This document shows, in pieces, positions 1-10,348 of a stretch of 64,000 bases of DNA (positions are counted from its first letter, which is position 1; every line of letters starts with the position of its first letter). A program made the position numbers and the translations under genes. This stretch comes from an uncultured Clostridia bacterium (GTDB lineage Bacteria > Bacillota > Clostridia > Oscillospirales > CAG-382). The stretch covers positions 20,951-84,950 of the forward strand of contig CANRAV010000008.1 of NCBI GenBank assembly GCA_947628695.1. Direction: 5' to 3'. Below the pieces are notes generated by a model. That model did no database searches and was not told where the DNA came from. It saw only the letters and a list, made by a program, of their open reading frames with translations.

Positions 1-1
1 C

Positions 2-241
2 ACCTGCAGGGGCGACCCCGCAAGCCACTTCGGCGGCCGCAAGGCGGCGGCTTTGCGGCGCGCCGCGCGGTTTTTTGTGAAGACGGCGGGCGAAGGCGGC
101 AGGATAAGGGTAAAGCTTTTCGGCATACCCTTCCGCGCGCGGTACAATAGGACGCGCTTTGACCTTTTGGAGCTTATAGTAAAGGACGGAAAACCGAAAC
201 GCCTTGTGCACACCAAGGGCGTTTTGAACACGGAGAACTGA
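2..241 (+). CDS. C-terminal part of an ORF running in from upstream of the window, function unknown
   Basis: Frame open from base 2 to stop at 241; ends just before the thrC start. Confidence 0.35.
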   Translation, partial: TCRGDPASHFGGRKAAALRRAARFFVKTAGEGGRIRVKLFGIPFRARYNRTRFDLLELIVKDGKPKRLVHTKGVLNTEN

Positions 242-242
242 T

Positions 243-1724
243 ATGTTGTACGGCAGCACAAGGGGCGGCGACGAGGGTCGTTCGTCCGCCTATGTTATAA
301 AGAACGGCCTGGCTCGCGACGGCGGGCTTTTCGTGCCTATGGAGACACCCGCGCTTGACGGCGCGGCCTTGGACGCGCTCCTTCCGCTCCGCTACGCGGA
401 GAGGGCGGCAAGGATACTGCACCTGTTCCTTGACGACTACACGGAAGAGGAGCTTGCCTCTGCGGCGGAGGCGGCATACGCGAAGGCGCGCTTCGGCGCG
501 AACCCCGCGCCCGTGGCCACTGCCGGCGGGAACAGCGTTTTGGAGCTGTGGCACGGCCCGACAAGTGCGTTTAAGGACATGGCGCTGCAGATAATGCCCA
601 GACTTTTGTCGCTCTCGCTTGAAAAGTGCGGGGAGGAGCGCGACGCGCTGATCCTCGTCGCCACATCGGGCGACACGGGCAAGGCTGCCCTTGCGGGATA
701 CGCGGACGTGCCGCGTGTGAGAATACAGGTCTTCTACCCCGTGGACGGCGTAAGCCGCATACAGAAGCTGCAGATGCAGACGCAGGAGGGCAAAAACGTC
801 TCCGTCTGCGCCGTGAAGGGCAATTTTGACGACGCGCAGACTGCCGTAAAGCGCATCTTTGCAAGCGAAGCGGCCTCAAAGCAGCTTGAAGGACAGGGAC
901 TTTTCTTCTCCAGCGCCAACTCTATAAACTGGGGCAGGCTTGCGCCGCAGATTGTTTACTATGTATCGGCCTACCTCGATATGGTATCGGCAGGCGCCGT
1001 AAAGCGCGGGCAGGCGATAAACGTCACCGTGCCGACCGGCAACTTCGGCAACATCTTGGCGGCCTATATCGCAAAGCAGATGGGGCTTCCGATAAAGAAG
1101 CTTGTCTGCGCTTCCAACCGCAACAACGTGCTTACGGACTTCTTCGGCACCGGCGTTTACGACCGCCGAAGGCCGTTTTATACAACAACCTCGCCCTCGA
1201 TGGATATACTTATATCAAGCAACCTCGAAAGGCTTCTTTACTTCAGGCTCGGCACCGGGGAGTGCGCACGCCTTATGAAGGCGCTTGCGGACACCGGTAC
1301 CTACAGCATAGACGCGGGCACAAGATCGGCGCTTGCCGACGACTTTGCCGCGGGCTTCTGCCCGGAGGAAGAGACGGCGCAGACAATAAAGGCCTACTTT
1401 GAAAACGGCTATCTCTGCGACCCGCACACTGCTGTGGCTCTTTACTGCGCGGACAAGTACAGGGCGGAAAGCGGGGACAACACGCCCATGCTTGCGGTTT
1501 CCACCGCTTCGCCCTACAAGTTCCCGCAGGCGGTGCTTTCGGCCCTTGGGCTTCCCGTGCCGGAGGACGACTTCGGCTGTATAGACGCGCTGCAGGCAGC
1601 AAGCGGGGTTTGCCCGCCCGCGAACCTTGCGTCTCTGAAGGACAAGGGCGTTCGCTTTACCGCCGCCTGCGAGAAGGAGGACATCGGCGCGGCTGTCGCG
1701 GAGTTTGCCGCGATCAGGAGTTAA
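243..1724 (+). CDS. thrC: Threonine synthase
   Basis: 493 aa; GNSVLELWHGPTSAFKDMALQ and ATSGDTGKAAL motifs typical of PLP threonine synthases. Confidence 0.93.
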   Translation: MLYGSTRGGDEGRSSAYVIKNGLARDGGLFVPMETPALDGAALDALLPLRYAERAARILHLFLDDYTEEELASAAEAAYAKARFGANPAPVATAGGNSVLELWHGPTSAFKDMALQIMPRLLSLSLEKCGEERDALILVATSGDTGKAALAGYADVPRVRIQVFYPVDGVSRIQKLQMQTQEGKNVSVCAVKGNFDDAQTAVKRIFASEAASKQLEGQGLFFSSANSINWGRLAPQIVYYVSAYLDMVSAGAVKRGQAINVTVPTGNFGNILAAYIAKQMGLPIKKLVCASNRNNVLTDFFGTGVYDRRRPFYTTTSPSMDILISSNLERLLYFRLGTGECARLMKALADTGTYSIDAGTRSALADDFAAGFCPEEETAQTIKAYFENGYLCDPHTAVALYCADKYRAESGDNTPMLAVSTASPYKFPQAVLSALGLPVPEDDFGCIDALQAASGVCPPANLASLKDKGVRFTAACEKEDIGAAVAEFAAIRS

Positions 1725-1912
1725 GACAGGTCTGTTTTAGGGCGAAAAGTTGCGCACACCGTCTCCGACGAGCAGCAGGCGTTCTCGGGGCCGACGGCTA
1801 TCTTCCCCGCCATGCACCTTCTGTCCCCGTCGTGAAATTCACAGCTTTTAACGGCACAGTTTATGCCCTTTACGCATTTTTCGTCGCCGCAGCCGCAGCT
1901 TTTTCCGTTCAT
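1721..1912 (-). CDS. Small Cys-rich DUF1540-type protein (63 aa)
   Basis: C-terminal part of the 1721..2947 minus ORF, from an internal ATG: MNGKSCGCGDEKCVKGINCAVKSCEFHDGDRRCMAGKIAVGPENACCSSETVCATFRPKTDLS; Cys spacing and CxAxxIxVG pattern fit DUF1540. Confidence 0.75.
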   Translation of the reverse strand: MNGKSCGCGDEKCVKGINCAVKSCEFHDGDRRCMAGKIAVGPENACCSSETVCATFRPKTDLS

Positions 1913-1993
1913 GTTTTGTACCTTGCCTTTCTTTGATATGCGGGTATTATGTGCAAAATTCAGCAATTTTATTACCTTAGGATGTGAATAAAA

Positions 1994-2344
1994 ATGTATC
2001 TTGCAAAGTATATCGCCTGTGCGCTTGTGTTTGCGGCGGCTGTTGTCTTCGTGGCGCGTACCTGCGACGCTACGGAAAGGAAAAGCCGCAGCGGCATGCT
2101 TGCGCGCGTGCTGCTTTCGTTCATTCTGTTTGCGCTGCTTACGGTCATATGGTATTACGCCACGGTTAAGAACTTCACCTTTAAGTGGTTCGTTAATGCC
2201 GTAAGGATCGTCTCTGCGGTTTTGTACCTGCTTGTTCTGCCGGACATTTGGCGCGACGGCAGGTACGCAAAGCCCGGTGCGGAGGCGCCGAAGGATTCGG
2301 ATGCTTCGGCGGCTTTGAAAGCGGAAGAAAAAAAGGAAGAGTAA
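1994..2344 (+). CDS. Small membrane protein
   Basis: 116 aa with several hydrophobic segments; 3 bp before the next gene. Confidence 0.6.
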   Translation: MYLAKYIACALVFAAAVVFVARTCDATERKSRSGMLARVLLSFILFALLTVIWYYATVKNFTFKWFVNAVRIVSAVLYLLVLPDIWRDGRYAKPGAEAPKDSDASAALKAEEKKEE

Positions 2345-2347
2345 AAT

Positions 2348-3046
2348 ATGCCGCTTTACACTATCGCCGACCTGCACCTCTCCGAGGGCGCAGATAAGCC
2401 CATGGACGTTTTCGGCCCCGCCTGGGCAAACCACAAGGCGCGGCTGGAGGCGGCCTGGAGGGCGCTTGTCGGCGAGGAGGACACCGTCGTAATACCCGGG
2501 GACATCTCCTGGGGCATGAAGTTTGACAGCGCGGAGAGGGACCTTCTCTTTATAGACAGCCTCCCGGGGAAGAAGATAATAGGCAAGGGCAACCACGACT
2601 ATTGGTGGAACACCCTTACAAAGCTTAACGCCTTTGTGGAAAGCATCGGCGCAAAGAGCATTCATTTCCTCCACAACAACGCCTACCGCGTAGAGGGCAA
2701 GGTGATATGCGGCACGCGCGGCTGGTTCCCGGACGCAAGCTACGGCGAGAACGACGCGAAGGTGGCCCTTCGCGAGGCAGGCAGGCTTCGCCGCTCGATA
2801 GAGTGCGGGCTTTCCCTTGCCGAAGAGGGCGACGAGCTTACCGTCTTCCTGCACTACCCGCCCGTCTTCGGCGGCGTGAAGTGCGCGCCTGTGGCGGAGG
2901 TGCTTGCGGAGTACCGCGTCCGCCGCTGCTACTACGGGCACCTGCACGGCGTGCCTGCGGCGGCGCTTGAGAAAAGCGTGGGATTTACCGATCTTTACCT
3001 CGTTTCTTCAGACAAGCTGGGGTTTACACCTCTTTTAATTGAGTAG
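2348..3046 (+). CDS. Metallophosphoesterase family protein
   Basis: IADLHLS, GDISWGM, GKGNHDYWW and YGHLHG motifs. Confidence 0.88.
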   Translation: MPLYTIADLHLSEGADKPMDVFGPAWANHKARLEAAWRALVGEEDTVVIPGDISWGMKFDSAERDLLFIDSLPGKKIIGKGNHDYWWNTLTKLNAFVESIGAKSIHFLHNNAYRVEGKVICGTRGWFPDASYGENDAKVALREAGRLRRSIECGLSLAEEGDELTVFLHYPPVFGGVKCAPVAEVLAEYRVRRCYYGHLHGVPAAALEKSVGFTDLYLVSSDKLGFTPLLIE

Positions 3047-3070
3047 AACCGTTTTTAAGAGGAGCTTTTT

Positions 3071-4234
3071 ATGTTAGACAAGACAAATAAGCAGTTTGGA
3101 CGCAAGCCGGATTCCGTGGTTGTTCACGGATACGAGGGCTGCGACCCGCTTACCGGCGCGGTAAGCTACCCCATATATCAGACCACTACATACAGGAACC
3201 CGGGGCTGGGCTCCGACATACGCTTCAGCTACTCCCGCTGCGACAACCCGACAAGGCTGGAGCTTGAGAACACCGTGGCGCTTTTGGAGGGCGGGACGGC
3301 CGGCTTTGCCTTTGCAAGCGGGCTTGCCGCCGTGGCGGCGACCTTTTCGCTGCTCAAGTCCGGCGACCACGTGGTCATTTCGGACGACATATACGGCGGC
3401 GCTTACCGCCAGATGGAGGAAATTTGGAAGCCGCTTGGCGTGCTGTTTACCCCGGTTGACGTGGGGGACACGGCCGCGGTGCGGGCGGCAGTCTGCGCCG
3501 ACACGCGCATGATATACCTCGAAAGCCCCACAAACCCGATGATGAAGGTCGCAGACATTGCGGAAATCGCAAAGATAAGCAGGGACTGCGGTGCGATACT
3601 CGCAGTTGACAACACGTTCCTGACGCCGTATTTTCAAAAGCCCATCGCCCTCGGTGCCGACCTCGTCATACACAGCGGGACGAAGTTCCTTGCCGGCCAC
3701 CACGACACGACCGCAGGCTTTGTGGTCGTGAACGACGAGAAGCTGGAGGAGCGCATGCGCCTTATACTGCGGACGGAGGGCAGCGGCCTTTCGCCGTTCG
3801 ACAGCTGGCTTGTGATGCGCGGCATAAAGACGCTTGCACTGCGCATGAAGCGGCACGAGGAAAACGCCGTAAAGGTTGCGGATTTCTTAAAGACACATAA
3901 GGCTGTGGAGAAGGTCTACTTCGTCGGCGACCCCGACCACCCCTCGTATGAGGTGACAAAGAAGCAGACGACGGGCTTCGGCGGCATGATAAGCTTTACG
4001 CTTAAGGACGAAAGCAAGGTGGAAAAGGCGCTTTGCGGCGGAGACATGATAATGTTTGCGGAAAGCCTCGGCGGTACCGCAACGCTTATCACCTACCCGC
4101 AGACGCAGACGCACGCGTCCATCCCCGCAGAGGTGCGGCAGAAAATCGGCATCACCTCTAAGCTTATACGCCTCTCCGTCGGGATAGAGGACGCCGAGGA
4201 CATCATCGCCGACCTTGAGAAGATGCTGTCATAG
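3071..4234 (+). CDS. Cys/Met metabolism PLP-dependent enzyme (cystathionine gamma-synthase / methionine gamma-lyase type)
   Basis: YSRCDNPTRLELE, FASGLAA, SGTKFLAGHHD and TLITYPQTQTHASIP motifs. Confidence 0.88.
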   Translation: MLDKTNKQFGRKPDSVVVHGYEGCDPLTGAVSYPIYQTTTYRNPGLGSDIRFSYSRCDNPTRLELENTVALLEGGTAGFAFASGLAAVAATFSLLKSGDHVVISDDIYGGAYRQMEEIWKPLGVLFTPVDVGDTAAVRAAVCADTRMIYLESPTNPMMKVADIAEIAKISRDCGAILAVDNTFLTPYFQKPIALGADLVIHSGTKFLAGHHDTTAGFVVVNDEKLEERMRLILRTEGSGLSPFDSWLVMRGIKTLALRMKRHEENAVKVADFLKTHKAVEKVYFVGDPDHPSYEVTKKQTTGFGGMISFTLKDESKVEKALCGGDMIMFAESLGGTATLITYPQTQTHASIPAEVRQKIGITSKLIRLSVGIEDAEDIIADLEKMLS

Positions 4235-4520
4235 GCCCCACCACTCACTACGTTCGCGGCGGGGGCCCCGATTTGTTTCCCCAAAAAATCTTACGATTTT
4301 TCGGGGACCCCGAATAGGCTAATAGGTTGGCTCTTGGGAAAATGCGATTTTCCCAAGAGCCTTCGGTTTATTATAGATTCCCGTTCACTCGCGTCTCGCG
4401 CCTTGCCCCCTCCGCGGGGCGGCGTCAAGGCACTCGCGGGAATCCAAGGAGAATTTTCCGCGGTACGTGCCCGCGGAAAATTCAAGTTTTATTGTATGCT
4501 CGCTTCGCTCGCGGGGCGGG
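4235..4520 (+). repeat. Dispersed composite hairpin repeat family A, copy A1
   Basis: Modules CCCC..AATCTTACGATTTTTCGGGG, GGCTCTTGGGAAAATGCGATTTTCCCAAGAGCC, ATTCCCG..CGGGAAT, AATTTTCCGCGG..CCGCGGAAAATT and GCTCGCTTCGCTCGC, also found near 12.2, 47.7, 58.7 and 63.6 kb. Confidence 0.85.
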
Positions 4521-4618
4521 AAGCGCGGCGCGGTACAATAGATGAAAGGCTTCATACGTGCGACCGGCCTAATTATCGCTGCGTCGCTGCCTTCGTTGCC
4601 TTTTGGAAAAAACATCCA

Positions 4619-4647
4619 TTGACAAATACACACAAAGTGTGTATAAT
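4619..4647 (+). promoter_or_regulatory. hicAB promoter with inverted-repeat operator
   Basis: TTGACA-17 bp-TATAAT; TACACAC-AAA-GTGTGTA (4627-4643) spans the spacer and -10. Confidence 0.75.
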
Positions 4648-4670
4648 AGTATTGTTCGGGAGGACAGGTG

Positions 4671-4844
4671 ATGAAGACAAAAGACTTAATAAAGCTTTTG
4701 GAGAAAAACGGGTGGAAATTCGTACGTCACGGCGCAAATCACGACGTGTACGCCAAGGGGAAGGAAATAGAGGCAGTCGTCAGGCACAAAGAGATGGACG
4801 AAAGGCTGGCGCAGGCCATTATTAAACGCAGAGGCCTGAAATAG
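4671..4844 (+). CDS. hicA: HicA family toxin (57 aa, not in ORF track)
   Basis: MKTKDLIKLLEKNGWKFVRHGANHDVYAKGKEIEAVVRHKEMDERLAQAIIKRRGLK; HicA G-W-x-x-x-R-x-x-G-x-x-H pattern, directly followed by hicB. Confidence 0.88.
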   Translation: MKTKDLIKLLEKNGWKFVRHGANHDVYAKGKEIEAVVRHKEMDERLAQAIIKRRGLK

Positions 4845-4863
4845 GCACGCGGGAGGTAAATTT

Positions 4864-5256
4864 ATGAAATACGCATATCCGATAATTTTAAGCAAGGGGA
4901 AAACAAGCGTGGTGGTCTACGTGCCGGATTTCGATATAAACACGGAAGGAGCCGACTACGCGGACGCGATAGAGATGGCGCGGGATGCCATAGGCATTGT
5001 CGGCATAGAGCTTCAGGACAGGGGGGAAAGCCTGCCCGTGCCCACGCCTGCGGGCGACGTAAAGGCGGAGGACGAAGGCGACATTGTGTCGCTTGTGGAC
5101 GTTGACTTTGCGGAATACCGTCGGCAAAATGCACAGCGCGCTGTACGCCGCAACGTAACGCTGCCGTCTTGGTTGGATTACGAGGCGGAGAAAAGCGGGA
5201 TAAACGTCTCTGCCGTCCTGCAAAAGGCGCTGAAGGAAGAACTTAGCTTGAGATAA
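4864..5256 (+). CDS. hicB: HicB family antitoxin
   Basis: PDFDINTEGADYADAIEMARDAIGI plus C-terminal DNA-binding-like segment; downstream of hicA. Confidence 0.88.
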   Translation: MKYAYPIILSKGKTSVVVYVPDFDINTEGADYADAIEMARDAIGIVGIELQDRGESLPVPTPAGDVKAEDEGDIVSLVDVDFAEYRRQNAQRAVRRNVTLPSWLDYEAEKSGINVSAVLQKALKEELSLR

Positions 5257-5335
5257 GAATTGCGGAAAAAGCTTCCGCTTTTTTCTTAAAAATACCATCC
5301 GCGCTGCGGACACCGCACTTCTTCACTCGCCGCCG

Positions 5336-5569
5336 GCGCAACATACGTGCAGCAGGCCTAAACACAGTGAAAGCACCGCCTGCGTTGGCGGCTCGGGATT
5401 CCAAAGGGCTGTGCCCTTTGGGCCTAAAAAGCTATTGTTTTAAATAAGCCTTAAATAGAGAGCCATGAAGGGACCGAGTCCCTTCATATAAAAACACAGG
5501 CCGAGCGCGAGCTCGGCCAAGATAAAAAACAAAAAAGCGAAAAAGCGAGGCCGAGCGTGAGCTCGGCCT
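5336..5569. repeat. Dispersed composite hairpin repeat family B, copy B1
   Basis: CCAAAGGGCTGTGCCCTTTGG, GAAGGGACCGAGTCCCTTC and GGCCGAGCG(C/T)GAGCTCGGCC (the last present twice). Confidence 0.85.
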
Positions 5570-5599
5570 TAATAATAAAATCAATAATAAAGCACAGAC

Positions 5600-7342
5600 T
5601 TAGAACTCGGTGATGACGCCGGCGTCAAGCTGGAGTATGCGGGAGGCGTCGATATTGTTGACGGCGCTGTCGGCGTTCACGTCGGCAGCCGGGGAGGGGT
5701 CGGTGCCCTCAAGTTCGGCGTCGCCGGCGTCGTACCGCAGCACGAGAGAGGCGTCGATGTTGTTGATGCTTCCGTCGCCGTTGGCGTCTCCGAGCGCGGC
5801 GGGCACTTCAAGCATATCACCGCAGAAGATGCACACGTTGCCGTCATAGCAGTGAACGGTGCATTCCTCGCTCATCTTATACCAGTTCACGCTTTCGCCG
5901 TCTACGGTCGCGGTGCCGGTGACGGGGTAGTTTTCCTTTACGTAGTCGGTGGCTTCGATGCCGTCGGGCAGGATAAGGGAGTCTACGCTGTCGAGCAGGC
6001 AGCCGGCGGCGTATGCGCCGGTGAGTGCATTTGCAACGTAGGGCGACTTGACGTAGGCAAGCCCAAGCTCGTCGCAGCCGAGGAAGGCGCTGTCTTCGAT
6101 TTCCGCAACGCTTTCGGGGATGACAACGCTTGTGATGGCGCAGCAGCCGTAGAACGCGTTGGTTCTGACGGAGGTCACGCCGTCGGGTATTTCACTGACG
6201 CTGCAGCCCACGGCAAGCGCGTTTGTCGCCTTTTCGATGACGCAGTTGCCTTCGGAGCGGTAAACGGAGTTGCCGGCGCTAACGGTAAGCGCTTCAAGCG
6301 CGTCGCAGGCGCAAAGAATGCTTCCGTCCAGGAAGGCGACGTTTGCGGGGATGTTCAGGCTCTTTAGAGCCAGGCAGTTGGCGAACGCGTTGCGGCCGAT
6401 TTGGGAAACGCTGTCCGGAACGTAGACGCTTTCAATGGACGTGCAGTCCCAAAACGCACCGGTGCCGACGGAAGCGGTGCCCTCGGGCAGGGTCACGTCC
6501 GTAAGCGACATGCAGCGGTAGAACGCAAAGGTTCCGACGGAGGTCAAGCCCTCCGGGAGGGTTATGTCGGCAAGCGAGCGACACTCTGCAAAGGTGCTTT
6601 CCTCAATTGCCGTCACGCCCGACGGGACGGAAACGCCTGCAAGCGACCTGCAGCCGTTGAAGGCGTAGGCACCGATGGAGGTAAGGCTTTCGGGAAGCAC
6701 GGCGCTTTCAAGCGCGGTGCAGCGGTGGAACGCGTAGTCTCCGATGGAGGCGACGCCCTCCGGCACGGTTATGCCCGCAAGAGCGGAGCACCCGGCAAAC
6801 GCGCCGTAGCCGATGGAGACAAGCCCTTCGGGCAGCGAAACCTCCGCAAGAGACGAGCAGCCGAAGAAGGCGTACTCGCCAAGGGAAGTGACGCCCTCGG
6901 GGACGGTGACGCTTTCAAGAGAGGTGCAGTTGTAAAACACGCCGTTTCCCAGGGAGGTGACGCCCTCGGGCAGGGTCACGTCGGCAAGCGACGTGCAGAA
7001 GACAAACGCGCCTTCGCCTATGGAGGTGACGCTTTCCGGAACGGTCACGCTTGTAAGCGACGCGCAGTACATGAACGCCCACCGGCCGACGGAGGCAACG
7101 CCTTCCGTTATAACGACAGACTTGACGCTGTCGTAATAGTCGGCAATCCAAGGGTAGCTGCCGGAGGCGGAGTCGACCATCTCGCCTTCGCCGGAGACGG
7201 TCAGGGTGCCGTCGGCGGAAAGCTCCCAGCTAAGGTCGCCCCACTCGCCGCTTACGCCCTCCGCCGACGCGGGCAGGCCGACCGCGGAAAGCAGACTTAT
7301 AAGCAAAGCTGCGGTCAAAAAAAGGCTAAGTAGTTTTTTCAT
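5600..7342 (-). CDS. Secreted BspA-like leucine-rich-repeat protein with C-terminal dockerin-like domain
   Basis: Signal peptide; many [VL]PEGVTSIGxxAFxxCxSL repeats; C-terminus has two DxNxDGxxNNIDAS repeats. Confidence 0.85.
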   Translation of the reverse strand: MKKLLSLFLTAALLISLLSAVGLPASAEGVSGEWGDLSWELSADGTLTVSGEGEMVDSASGSYPWIADYYDSVKSVVITEGVASVGRWAFMYCASLTSVTVPESVTSIGEGAFVFCTSLADVTLPEGVTSLGNGVFYNCTSLESVTVPEGVTSLGEYAFFGCSSLAEVSLPEGLVSIGYGAFAGCSALAGITVPEGVASIGDYAFHRCTALESAVLPESLTSIGAYAFNGCRSLAGVSVPSGVTAIEESTFAECRSLADITLPEGLTSVGTFAFYRCMSLTDVTLPEGTASVGTGAFWDCTSIESVYVPDSVSQIGRNAFANCLALKSLNIPANVAFLDGSILCACDALEALTVSAGNSVYRSEGNCVIEKATNALAVGCSVSEIPDGVTSVRTNAFYGCCAITSVVIPESVAEIEDSAFLGCDELGLAYVKSPYVANALTGAYAAGCLLDSVDSLILPDGIEATDYVKENYPVTGTATVDGESVNWYKMSEECTVHCYDGNVCIFCGDMLEVPAALGDANGDGSINNIDASLVLRYDAGDAELEGTDPSPAADVNADSAVNNIDASRILQLDAGVITEF

Positions 7343-7518
7343 GGCTTTATTCCTTTCAAAAGCTTTGTTTCAAGGGACAAAGCGCGGCAAATGACGTCCC
7401 TTAAGTATCATTATACATCAAAAGCATAATTTGTCAAGAAACCGCTTGAAAGCGAAGCTTGAAGTAATAGGTAATAAGTAATAGTGAATAAGTGTCTTCA
7501 CTCGCCGCTTCGCGTCGG

Positions 7519-7703
7519 CGCTCCATACGTGCGACCGGCCTTTACACGGCGCAGGCGCGGCCTGCGTTGCCAGCTCGGGATTCCAAAGGGTGCCAACCCT
7601 TTGGCTCTAAAAAGCTATGTTTTTCTATAAACTTAACCCAAAACAGCCATGAAGGGACCGAGTCCCTTCATATAAAAACCAAGGCCGAGCGTGAGCTCGG
7701 CCA
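7519..7703. repeat. Family B repeat, copy B2
   Basis: Same module order as B1: CATACGTGCGACCGGCC, CCAAAGGG/CCCTTTGG, GAAGGGACCGAGTCCCTTC, GGCCGAGCGTGAGCTCGGCC. Confidence 0.85.
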
Positions 7704-7745
7704 TAATAATATAAATAAATCAATAATAAATAATCAAAGCAAAGG

Positions 7746-9989
7746 CTAAAGCGCATCGACAACGCCGGCGTCAAGCTTGAGTATGCGGGAGGCGTCTACG
7801 TTGTTGACGAAGCCGTCTTCGATGACGTCGAGGAGGGCAAGCTGCTCTTCGGTCGGCGTTTCGACGCCGGCGTCGTATTTAAGCACGGCCGTCGCGTCGA
7901 TGTTGTTTACAAGCCCGTCGCCGTTGCCGTCGCCGAGGTTCTCGGGTCTGCGGTGCGCACCGCACACGTCGCAGTACTCGTCGTCTTCGTTTTCAAACAC
8001 GTGGTCGGCCGTGTCCTTCGCGGCGCCGCAGACGGAGCAGGCGTGCCAGTGGCGTTTGCTGTTGCTTGACCAGGTGTCTTCGTATTCGTGGTCGGCCGCT
8101 TCAAGAGTCTTGCCGCAGACGGTGCACTCCTGCCAATGCTGCGTTTCGTCGCACTTCCAAACAAAGCTGTGGGTCACCTCGCGCTTTTCGCCGCAGATGC
8201 TGCAGTCCTCGTCACAGGCGGCCTCGTAGAAGTGAAGGTCGCAGTCCTCGGTCTTCTTGTACCAAGTCGCGCTTTCGCCGCCTACGGTCACGGTGCCGGT
8301 GAAGGGGTAGCTGCCTTTTACAAAGTCGTTCGCGGGGACGCCGTCGGCAAGGATTACCGTCCCGGCTTTGGCAAGGACTATCCCCGCGTCCGTCCCGTCA
8401 TCTATGTCCGGGAACTGTTTATCCGTAAGAAGCTTTGCTATATCGGGCGACTTTATGTAAACAAGCTTAAGCGGGCAGCCGTTGAAGGCGCCCCAATCGA
8501 TAAAGGTGACGGACTTCGGGACGGTTACGCTTTCAATTGCGGAACAGCTTGAGAACATATGATCTTCGACGGTCTTAAGCCCTTCGGGGAGGACTATCTC
8601 CGTAAGGGAGGTGCAGCCGGCGAACGCGGAGTCTCCGATCTCGCTGACGCTGTCGGGGATAGCAATGCTTTCAAGGGTGGAGCAGCCCCAGAAGGCGCAA
8701 CCGCCGATCTCGGTGACGGTATAGGGAAGGGTTATGCCCGTGAGAGACGAGCAGCCCCGAAACGCGTCGTCCCCGATAGAAGTGACGCCGTACGGAATGA
8801 CGCTGTTTTTGCAGCCGGCGATAAGGGTATCGGTCGCTGTCTCTATGATGCAGTCGCCCGCACTGTGGTAGACGGCGTTCCCCGCGCCGACGGTCATCCT
8901 CTCAAGCCCGGAGCAGCTATAAAACAGGCACTCGCCCAGGGAGGTGACGCTGTCGGGGACGGCAATGCTTTTAAGGGCGGAGCAGTTCCAAAAGGCGCCA
9001 TCGCCGATTTCGGTGACGCCGTCGGGAAGGGTTATGCCCGTGAGAGACGAGCAGCCATTGAATGTGTGTTCTTCGATAACGGTTACGCCGTCGGGAATGT
9101 TGACGCTTGCAAGAGAATTGCAGCCTTCAAACGCATGACTTCCGATAGAAACAACACTGTCGGGAACGGTTATGCTCTTTATACCTCGGCAGAAGTAAAA
9201 CGCACTGCCGGCGATAAGCCTTGTGCCCTCGGGTATTTCACAGTCGCCATTTATGCTGTCCCTTGCCTTTAACAGGTTTTTGCCGATGTACAGCATGCCG
9301 TTTTCCCAGTTGCTTTCGTCCCTGCTGTACGCCGTTGCGTTAAAGGCGCTATTGCCTATGCAGGTGACGCTTTCGGGGATTTTTATGTCTGCAAGCGAGT
9401 TGCACTGGCTGAACGCGGTTTCGCCGATATAGGTTAGGCTTTCGGGAAGATCGACATGCTCAAGCTCGCGGCAGCAGGCGAAGGCGTTGAATTATATGCG
9501 TGTGACGCCCTCGGGGATGCTTATGCTTTTAAGAGACTCGCAGCCGAAAAACGCGTAGCCGCCTATTTCGGTGACGCTGTCCGGAAGGGTTATTTCCTCA
9601 AGGGACGTGCAGTCCATAAAGGCGCTGTTCCCTATGGAAGTGACGGTGCTCGGTATAGTCACGCTTGTAAGCCTTTCGGCCTGCGCAAAGGCGTTGGCGC
9701 CAATGGAAGTGATGCCCTCGGATATTACGACGGCTTCTACGCTTTCTTTGTTGTAAAACTTCCAACCGTCGTCCGGACCCAGCGGATCCATCGGCCCTTC
9801 GCCGGTGACGGTGAGGACACCGTCAAGCGAAAGGTGCCAGGACAGATTGCCCCAGGTGCGGTTCAGCTCCACGCCGGCTGCGGGCGGCTTTTTCCACGGG
9901 AGCGATACGGTGCTTTCACCCACTGCGGTAAGCGACAGCGCGCTCAGCGCAAAGGCAAGCGTCAACAGAATTGCCATGAACCTTTTCAT
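7746..9989 (-). pseudogene. BspA-like LRR plus dockerin-like gene interrupted by one in-frame stop (TAA at 9492-9494)
   Basis: ORFs 9492-10076 and 7746-9296 are in the same frame; translation between them is continuous LRR (FNAFACCRELEHVDLPESLTYIGETAF...). N-terminal signal peptide from ATG at 9989 with GGAGGT upstream. Confidence 0.75.
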
Positions 9990-10210
9990 TTTTCGGTACC
10001 TCCGTTTTTTATTTTGTCCATCGACAGCGCGATGGAATCGAGCTGAAGCAAAGCGGTTTTTATGCTTCCGATTCAATTATACATCAAAAAAAAAAAAAAC
10101 AACAACATTAAATCAAAAAAAACATTAAAAAAGTAAGAAAAAGGCAAAGACTTGTTTTCTTTATCAAGCCCGCACGGTCTGCGCCTTTCGGGAAAAACGG
10201 TAAAAAACTA

Positions 10211-10239
10211 TTGACAAATTGCCCGGACGGGTATATAAT
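10211..10239 (+). promoter_or_regulatory. Promoter of antitoxin RNA 1
   Basis: TTGACA-17 bp-TATAAT. Confidence 0.75.
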
Positions 10240-10245
10240 GCAAGT

Positions 10246-10348
10246 AGAAAAAGGGCGTGGCCGATAAGCGGTTGACCCCAACTGTTGGTTTACCTACTCA
10301 AAAGAGCAGGCGACCGCCGCTGTCGGAATCAGTGGCGGTCATTTTTTT
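10246..10348 (+). ncRNA. Putative type I antitoxin antisense RNA, cassette 1
   Basis: Starts after consensus promoter; ends at GACCGCCGCTGTCGGAATCAGTGGCGGTC-ATTTTTTT terminator; overlaps the 3' end of the convergent toxin; same layout in cassettes 2 and 3. Confidence 0.7.

Noticed and set aside
2348-3046. Phage or transposase genes
   Set aside because: No integrase, transposase or phage structural gene recognised anywhere in the window; mobile signals are limited to non-coding repeats
4334-4825. 163-aa ORF covering repeat A1 and hicA
   Set aside because: Out of frame with HicA; N-terminal part is translated repeat sequence that recurs in other spurious ORFs (4327, 58788, 63592)
6401-7333. 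Long plus-strand ORFs over the LRR genes (6401-7333, 8559-9272)
   Set aside because: Shadow frames of repetitive LRR coding; repeats in the translation mirror the minus-strand LRR units
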